Of a stretch of DNA of 35,392 nucleotides, positions 31,746 through 35,392 are shown in pieces. The stretch spans positions 1-35,392 of the forward strand of contig PRDJ01000068.1 in assembly GCA_003345555.1 (NCBI GenBank). Direction: 5' to 3'. The notes beneath the pieces are model-generated. The model saw only the letters and a list, made by a program, of their open reading frames with translations. It had not been told where the DNA came from and searched no databases. This DNA comes from Candidatus Thorarchaeota archaeon. GTDB taxonomy: Archaea; Asgardarchaeota; Thorarchaeia; Thorarchaeales; Thorarchaeaceae. The first letter of the stretch is position 1. Every line of letters begins with the position of its first letter. Both the position numbers and the translations under genes were made by a program.

Positions 31746-32051
31746 CTACATTCCCATTATTGGCTCCGGAACCGGTATTCCAACTAGTCCTGCCATCCGC
31801 TTGTATAGCTCTAGGTATTGGTTTCCCCTGACGGTGACCTTGTAGACTCGCTTTCCTTCATCGTCCTCTGTCTCAAGAAGACCCCTTTCGCAGAGGTAGT
31901 CTATTGCCTCCTTCGCACGATCCACAGGCATGTTCGTCGATCTAGCGGCACGCGTTAGCGGACAATAGCCGTATACATATATTACTCTGATTATCTCTGC
32001 GAAGATGTCGTATCGGGTCCGCTTCATCAGGTCGCTTTTCTTCGTGGACAT
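31746..32051 (-). CDS. Winged-helix DNA-binding protein, HTH_45-like
   Basis: A 101-residue protein. After a basic start (MSTKKSDLMKRTR) come helix 1 (YDIFAEIIRVIYVYG), helix 2 (PLTRAARSTNM), recognition helix (PVDRAKEAIDYLCERGLL) and wing (ETEDDEGKRVYKVTVRGNQYLELYKRM). This is the archaeal HTH_45/ArnR-type winged helix, which usually acts as a dimeric transcription regulator. No sensor domain. It lies between the bactofilin-like gene and the longin/roadblock gene and may regulate either. Its own promoter is the TTTTTATC box at 32086-32094. Confidence 0.82.
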   Translation of the reverse strand: MSTKKSDLMKRTRYDIFAEIIRVIYVYGYCPLTRAARSTNMPVDRAKEAIDYLCERGLLETEDDEGKRVYKVTVRGNQYLELYKRMAGLVGIPVPEPIMGM

Positions 32052-32083
32052 ACCGTTGCACTCAACTCTGTTCAGTTAGCCGT

Positions 32084-32094
32084 CTGATAAAAAG
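32084..32094 (-). promoter_or_regulatory. TATA box of the winged-helix gene
   Basis: CTTTTTATCAG on the minus strand lies about 38 bases upstream of the ATG at 32051, implying a leader of about 12 bases. Confidence 0.5.
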
Positions 32095-32180
32095 GCAGTG
32101 TCGTAATTGAAGCAGACGAACCAAGAATGCTTATGTTGAGGGTCCGGGAACGTGCCGCTCTCAGGAGCTGACGTGCAGAC

Positions 32181-32963
32181 ATGATTCGGAGGGTATTCAT
32201 AGTAAGGAACGATGGAGATCTGTTGTACGCCAAGATATACGATGAAGATGCCGCTTCATCAAATCGCACCATTCCACCTCATGCCCTTGCCTGCGTTATG
32301 CTGTTTAGCTCCAACAGCAGTACCGCGCTCGGAGAGTTATACACTCAGAATCAAGAAGACAACCGCTGGGCATACATGTTCTTCAACTCCTTTGCAGTTG
32401 TCGTCTTGACTACGTCCGACGAGGAGAATCCTCATCTCAAGAAACGCATGATGTCACTTGGAAGGGCAATATCCACAGCATATAGTGGAATAATGGCTTC
32501 TTGGTCGGGTGATATGAGCCAGATTGCTGATATGGAGAGTCTCGTTGGCAGCTACGTGAGTATGGAAATCGGGAGTCCGTCTGAAGAGCTCGCGGAGGCT
32601 ATCGGATCACTAGTTGATGCGAATCTTGAAGCGCAGACTGTGGCCTACGTTGGAGTGTTTGACGCGGCGGGTAACTTGATTCACGGCACTGTACCTGAGA
32701 GCCATGTGACCGTAATCAGGTCGGAGATTTCTCGGGGCATAGTCAAGCCGGGGGTGGATGTTGTTCCCACCGGGATTGCGATAGAGGGACACGAGGTCTT
32801 CTTGACTAGAGTCCGCTCGTACACAGTAGTGGCCGCCTCCTATAGAGACGAAGGCAGGCTTAGCGCAATCAAGGCAGTGAGCGAGGTTGCTCAGTCGCTG
32901 GAGGCACTTGTGCATGAAGAACCAAGGGCACCCAAGAAAATGCGCGGGCGGCGGAAGACCTGA
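32181..32963 (+). CDS. Longin / roadblock-like two-domain protein
   Basis: A 260-residue protein. The N-terminal half starts MIRRVFIVRNDGDLLYAKIY, then ALACVMLFSSNSSTALG and WAYMFFNSFAVVVLTTSD, the strand order of longin/adaptin small-subunit folds (about 1-80). After a helical region (about 95-150), residues about 150-245 form a second alpha/beta unit: VAYVGVFDAAGNLIHGTVPE, then VEG-type strands ending VVAASYRDEGRLSAIKAV, which looks like roadblock/LC7. In Asgard archaea such domains usually pair with small GTPases as GAP or scaffold partners. The C-terminus is basic (KKMRGRRKT). Start: ATG at 32181, following a TATA-like GCTTATG about 50 bases upstream. The domain calls are by pattern only. 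Confidence 0.65.
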   Translation: MIRRVFIVRNDGDLLYAKIYDEDAASSNRTIPPHALACVMLFSSNSSTALGELYTQNQEDNRWAYMFFNSFAVVVLTTSDEENPHLKKRMMSLGRAISTAYSGIMASWSGDMSQIADMESLVGSYVSMEIGSPSEELAEAIGSLVDANLEAQTVAYVGVFDAAGNLIHGTVPESHVTVIRSEISRGIVKPGVDVVPTGIAIEGHEVFLTRVRSYTVVAASYRDEGRLSAIKAVSEVAQSLEALVHEEPRAPKKMRGRRKT

Positions 32964-33054
32964 AGACCCATAGCCTCGTGGCGTCCTCGGCTTGGCGAAA
33001 TACAGAAGTACTCCAAGCCATCGTGGGGCTCTCGTCTGAAACGAGGGATTATTC

Positions 33055-33699
33055 ATGTTGGTGCTAGGTATATCCGGTTCTCCCAGAGGAGAGAAATCAA
33101 GCACCCGTTTCCTGTTGACCAAGGCGCTCGAAGCTGCCGCCAGTCTCCTAGCAGCGACTAGTACCGAGGGAACCACGGAGCTGCTCGATTTGTCTGGACT
33201 TCAAATCCGTAGATGCACCGGGTGTGATGCCTGCGTAAGGAAGAAACCGTGTCCTGAGAGCGAAAAGGATGACATGCCCAAGATTGAGGAGAAGCTACGA
33301 CGGGCCGATGGCATCATTATCGCAGCTCCATCGTATTTCACGTCCGTCCCGGGAGTTCTGAAGGACTTCATGGATCGCACAAGACCACTGAAGATGCAGG
33401 ATAACCAGCTGAAGGACAAGGTGTTTGCTGTCATTACGTACGCCGGGCTCCGCTACGGAGGACAAGAGGCAGTGGTTGATCTGCTCAATAGGTATGCACT
33501 TGCACATGGTATGATTGTTGTGGGGTCTATTGGCGTGCCCACGAAGGACGGCACATTCGGATCTGGTGCAATGCAGACCGATGACGGCAAATGGAGGGTA
33601 TCCAAGGAAGACCAGCTTGCGATAGCAGGCAGTGCTCTGGTTGGGCAACGTGTTGTGCAAGTCGTAAAGCAGCTAAAGGGACCGGCGAGTCGACATTGA
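33055..33699 (+). CDS. Iron-sulfur flavoprotein / NADPH-dependent FMN reductase-like
   Basis: A 214-residue flavodoxin-fold protein. FMN-binding phosphate loop: ISGSPRGEKSSTRFLL (about 6-21). The compact cysteine motif CTGCDACVRKKPC (about 54-66) binds a [4Fe-4S] cluster in iron-sulfur flavoproteins (ISF). ADGIIIAAPSYFTSVPGVLKDFMDR (about 85-109) is the second flavin-binding segment. ISF proteins pass electrons between ferredoxin and other acceptors. The TTG start of the corrinoid adenosyltransferase overlaps its stop (TTGA), so the two are translationally coupled. A role in reducing cob(II)alamin for adenosylation is inferred from that pairing. Confidence 0.88.
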   Translation: MLVLGISGSPRGEKSSTRFLLTKALEAAASLLAATSTEGTTELLDLSGLQIRRCTGCDACVRKKPCPESEKDDMPKIEEKLRRADGIIIAAPSYFTSVPGVLKDFMDRTRPLKMQDNQLKDKVFAVITYAGLRYGGQEAVVDLLNRYALAHGMIVVGSIGVPTKDGTFGSGAMQTDDGKWRVSKEDQLAIAGSALVGQRVVQVVKQLKGPASRH

Positions 33700-34259
33700 G
33701 ACGGCCAAAGATAGCTGGCAAGGTTCAGGTATACACAGGCAACGGAAAAGGGAAGACCACCTGCGCTCTCGGAGCTGGTCTCCGTGCTGCAGGGCACGGT
33801 CTCAGGGTTCTGATGATATGCTTCATGAAGGCTAAGGTTGCAGAACGCGGCGCCGGCACTGAAGTGAACTACGGAGAGTTCAGCAGCATTCAGAGGGTTC
33901 CGAACTTCACCATCATCCCTGTCGGAAGGTCAAGTTTCGTTGACAAAGAGAATCCTGACCCAATCGATATTAAGATGGCTCAGGAGGGTCTTAGATTGGC
34001 TCAGGAAGCTCTCCAGGGTCATAAGTGCGATGTCTTAATTCTTGATGAGATAAACGTTGCAGTAGAGTGGAGACTGATTAGTCTTGAGGATCAGCTGGAT
34101 CTCATCAGAATGAAACCCGATGATGTCGAGGTCATAATGACGGGACGATATGCCCGTCCAGAGATTATCGAGGCTGCAGACCTAGTCACAGAGATGAAGG
34201 AAATCAAGCACTACTACTCCACCGAGAAGCTTCTCGCGAGAAGAGGTTTCGAATTCTAG
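33696..34259 (+). CDS. cobO: Corrinoid adenosyltransferase, CobO/BtuR type
   Basis: About 187 residues. The modified P-loop VYTGNGKGKTTCALG (13-27) binds ATP upside down as in CobA/CobO/BtuR. Further motifs are RVLMICFMKA and CDVLILDEINVAVEWRLIS (about 113-131), and it ends TEMKEIKHYYSTEKLLARRGFE as in the family. It adenosylates cob(I)alamin to adenosylcobalamin in the cytoplasm. Start: the open frame extends to 33591 inside the flavoprotein gene. I chose TTG at 33696 because it overlaps the flavoprotein stop and gives the usual length. The next gene encodes an adenosylcobalamin-dependent mutase, which fits. Confidence 0.93.
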   Translation: MRRPKIAGKVQVYTGNGKGKTTCALGAGLRAAGHGLRVLMICFMKAKVAERGAGTEVNYGEFSSIQRVPNFTIIPVGRSSFVDKENPDPIDIKMAQEGLRLAQEALQGHKCDVLILDEINVAVEWRLISLEDQLDLIRMKPDDVEVIMTGRYARPEIIEAADLVTEMKEIKHYYSTEKLLARRGFEF

Positions 34260-34355
34260 GCTCTCAGGCCGATGTTCCCGGTAGCGCAGAAACGAACAGT
34301 TAATATCGACAGCCTAAGGAGCTTCATCTATCTGCCTCGCGAGGAGTGGTTCTGA

Positions 34356-35392
34356 ATGGTTGTTGAGAAAGCCAAGCCCAAACGCGCGACAAAGACACGT
34401 CCCACAGGTTCAGGTGACATCAAAGCCGCCAAAGAACAGTGGGAGGCCACAACGGTCGCAGACCACGTGAAGAAGAATCCTGAGATGAGGGATTCGTTCA
34501 CTACAACATCCGGCCGAGTGGTCCGAAGAATCTACACGCCTCTGGACATACCGAACTTCGACTACATGAAAGACTTGGGCTTTCCAAGTGAGTATCCATA
34601 TACTCGTGGTGTCCAGCCCACAATGTATCGGGGACGTTTCTGGACCATGCGGCAGTTCGCTGGCATGGGTAGCGCTGAGGAGTCCAATGCACGTTTCAAG
34701 TTCCTGCTAGCCAACGGACAGACTGGTCTGAGTGTTGCTTTCCACTTACCCACACTATTTGGGCGAGACTCAGACCACCCAATGGCGCTTGGCGAAGTTG
34801 GGAAGCTCGGTGTGGCCGTTGACACGCTCAAGGACATGGAGATCCTTTTTGATGGCATCCCGCTTGCTGAGGTCACCACATCCATGACAATCAACGCGCC
34901 GGCATCCGTACTTCTGGCAATGTACATGGTCAATGCTCAGAAACATGGAGTTTCGTCGAAGGAAATCGGAGGAACAATTCAGAACGACATTCTGAAAGAG
35001 TACATGGCACAGAAATCTTGGATCTATCCTCCGAAACCTTCGCTTAGGATCATCACTGATATCATGGGCTACGCCGCGGAGAACATCCCCCGGTGGAACA
35101 CGATATCCATTAGCGGCTACCATATCCGAGAAGCAGGTTCCACAGCCGCACAGGAATTGGCTTTCACACTCATCAACGGCATGGCCTACGTGCAGGCGGG
35201 AATCGAAGCCGGGTTGGATGTTGATACATTCGCACCCAGACTTTCATTCTTTTTCAATGCTCACAATGATATCTTCGAGGAGGTCGCGAAGTACAGAGCA
35301 GCCCGCAGGATATGGGCTCGGGAAATGAAGGATCGATTCAAGGCGAAAGACCAGAGGTCTCTATGGATGCGCTTCCATACTCAGACTGCAGG
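34356..35392 (+). CDS. mcmA: Methylmalonyl-CoA mutase-family large subunit, N-terminal part
   Basis: 345 complete codons of the substrate-binding TIM barrel; the frame runs off the window. Recognisable: [24 protein letters not shown] (about 80-103), GTAEESN-like MGSAEESN (104-111), [10 protein letters not shown] (121-130), [25 protein letters not shown] (138-162) and [10 protein letters not shown] (174-183). It converts methylmalonyl-CoA to succinyl-CoA or isomerises a related acyl-CoA with adenosylcobalamin. The 129-139 stretch reads [11 protein letters not shown] where the family normally has FDLPTQ(M/L)GYDS. Start: ATG at 34356 with GAGGAG about 10 bases upstream. The cobalamin-binding domain, if in a separate subunit, lies outside the window. 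Confidence 0.9.
   Translation, partial: MVVEKAKPKRATKTRPTGSGDIKAAKEQWEATTVADHVKKNPEMRDSFTTTSGRVVRRIYTPLDIPNFDYMKDLGFPSEYPYTRGVQPTMYRGRFWTMRQFAGMGSAEESNARFKFLLANGQTGLSVAFHLPTLFGRDSDHPMALGEVGKLGVAVDTLKDMEILFDGIPLAEVTTSMTINAPASVLLAMYMVNAQKHGVSSKEIGGTIQNDILKEYMAQKSWIYPPKPSLRIITDIMGYAAENIPRWNTISISGYHIREAGSTAAQELAFTLINGMAYVQAGIEAGLDVDTFAPRLSFFFNAHNDIFEEVAKYRAARRIWAREMKDRFKAKDQRSLWMRFHTQTA

Noticed and set aside
1..35392. CRISPR arrays, insertion sequences, integrases, prophage or plasmid genes
   Set aside because: No regularly spaced direct repeats, terminal inverted repeats, transposase or integrase motifs were found on either strand.

Overview
This window looks like part of a chromosome from an Asgard archaeon, most likely Thorarchaeota-like. 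The pattern is archaeal: TATA-type promoters, some leaderless genes, GTG and TTG starts, 2-oxoacid:ferredoxin oxidoreductases, a geranylgeranyl-reductase-type flavoprotein and TrmB-like regulators. On top of this are eukaryotic-signature proteins: a Ras/Rab-type GTPase fused to a beta-propeller, two gelsolin-like proteins and a longin/roadblock-like protein. No database search was possible, so the lineage is inferred from gene content. No rRNA, confident tRNA, CRISPR array, insertion sequence or replication origin was seen.

Layout. 1-3.4 kb: a truncated galT, a GNAT acetyltransferase, a gelsolin-like protein, a stand-alone Lrp/AsnC-type sensor domain, and a 43-residue four-cysteine protein in an otherwise sparse stretch. 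3.4-6.5 kb: a tight porC-porD-porA-porB operon for oxidation of pyruvate or a related 2-oxoacid with ferredoxin. 6.6-9.8 kb: a small Alba-like protein and an SsuABC/NitT-type ABC importer whose ATPase gene faces the other two. 10-12.3 kb: a 778-residue propeller-Ig-GTPase fusion. 12.3-14.8 kb: iorA-iorB (arylpyruvate:ferredoxin oxidoreductase); iorB appears to start at a non-AUG codon behind a near-perfect Shine-Dalgarno. 14.9-16 kb: a DHH/DHHA1 phosphoesterase.

16-20 kb holds a three-gene operon made of four copies of one unit (winged helix plus a shared putative sensor domain); the middle gene carries two units. This is the strongest candidate for an undescribed regulatory system. 20.2-24 kb: a geranylgeranyl-reductase-family flavoprotein, divergent from a membrane-anchored hexapeptide acyltransferase that is followed by a Hef-like helicase with degenerate ATPase motifs. 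24.1-28.4 kb: an unrecognised protein with internal duplication, a second GNAT protein, a surface-anchored metallophosphatase and a conserved small protein. 28.6-33 kb: a membrane zinc-ribbon protein, a single-domain gelsolin, a methyltransferase, a bactofilin-like beta-solenoid, a winged-helix protein and the longin/roadblock protein. 33-35.4 kb: an iron-sulfur flavoprotein overlapping a corrinoid adenosyltransferase, then the start of a B12-dependent acyl-CoA mutase, which together form a cofactor-to-enzyme module.

The metabolic genes point to an anaerobe that degrades amino acids and organic acids: POR and IOR yield reduced ferredoxin and acyl-CoA, and the mutase handles branched or odd-chain acyl-CoA. 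The gelsolin, GTPase, longin/roadblock and bactofilin-like genes suggest cytoskeletal and membrane functions, but this is inferred from domains only.
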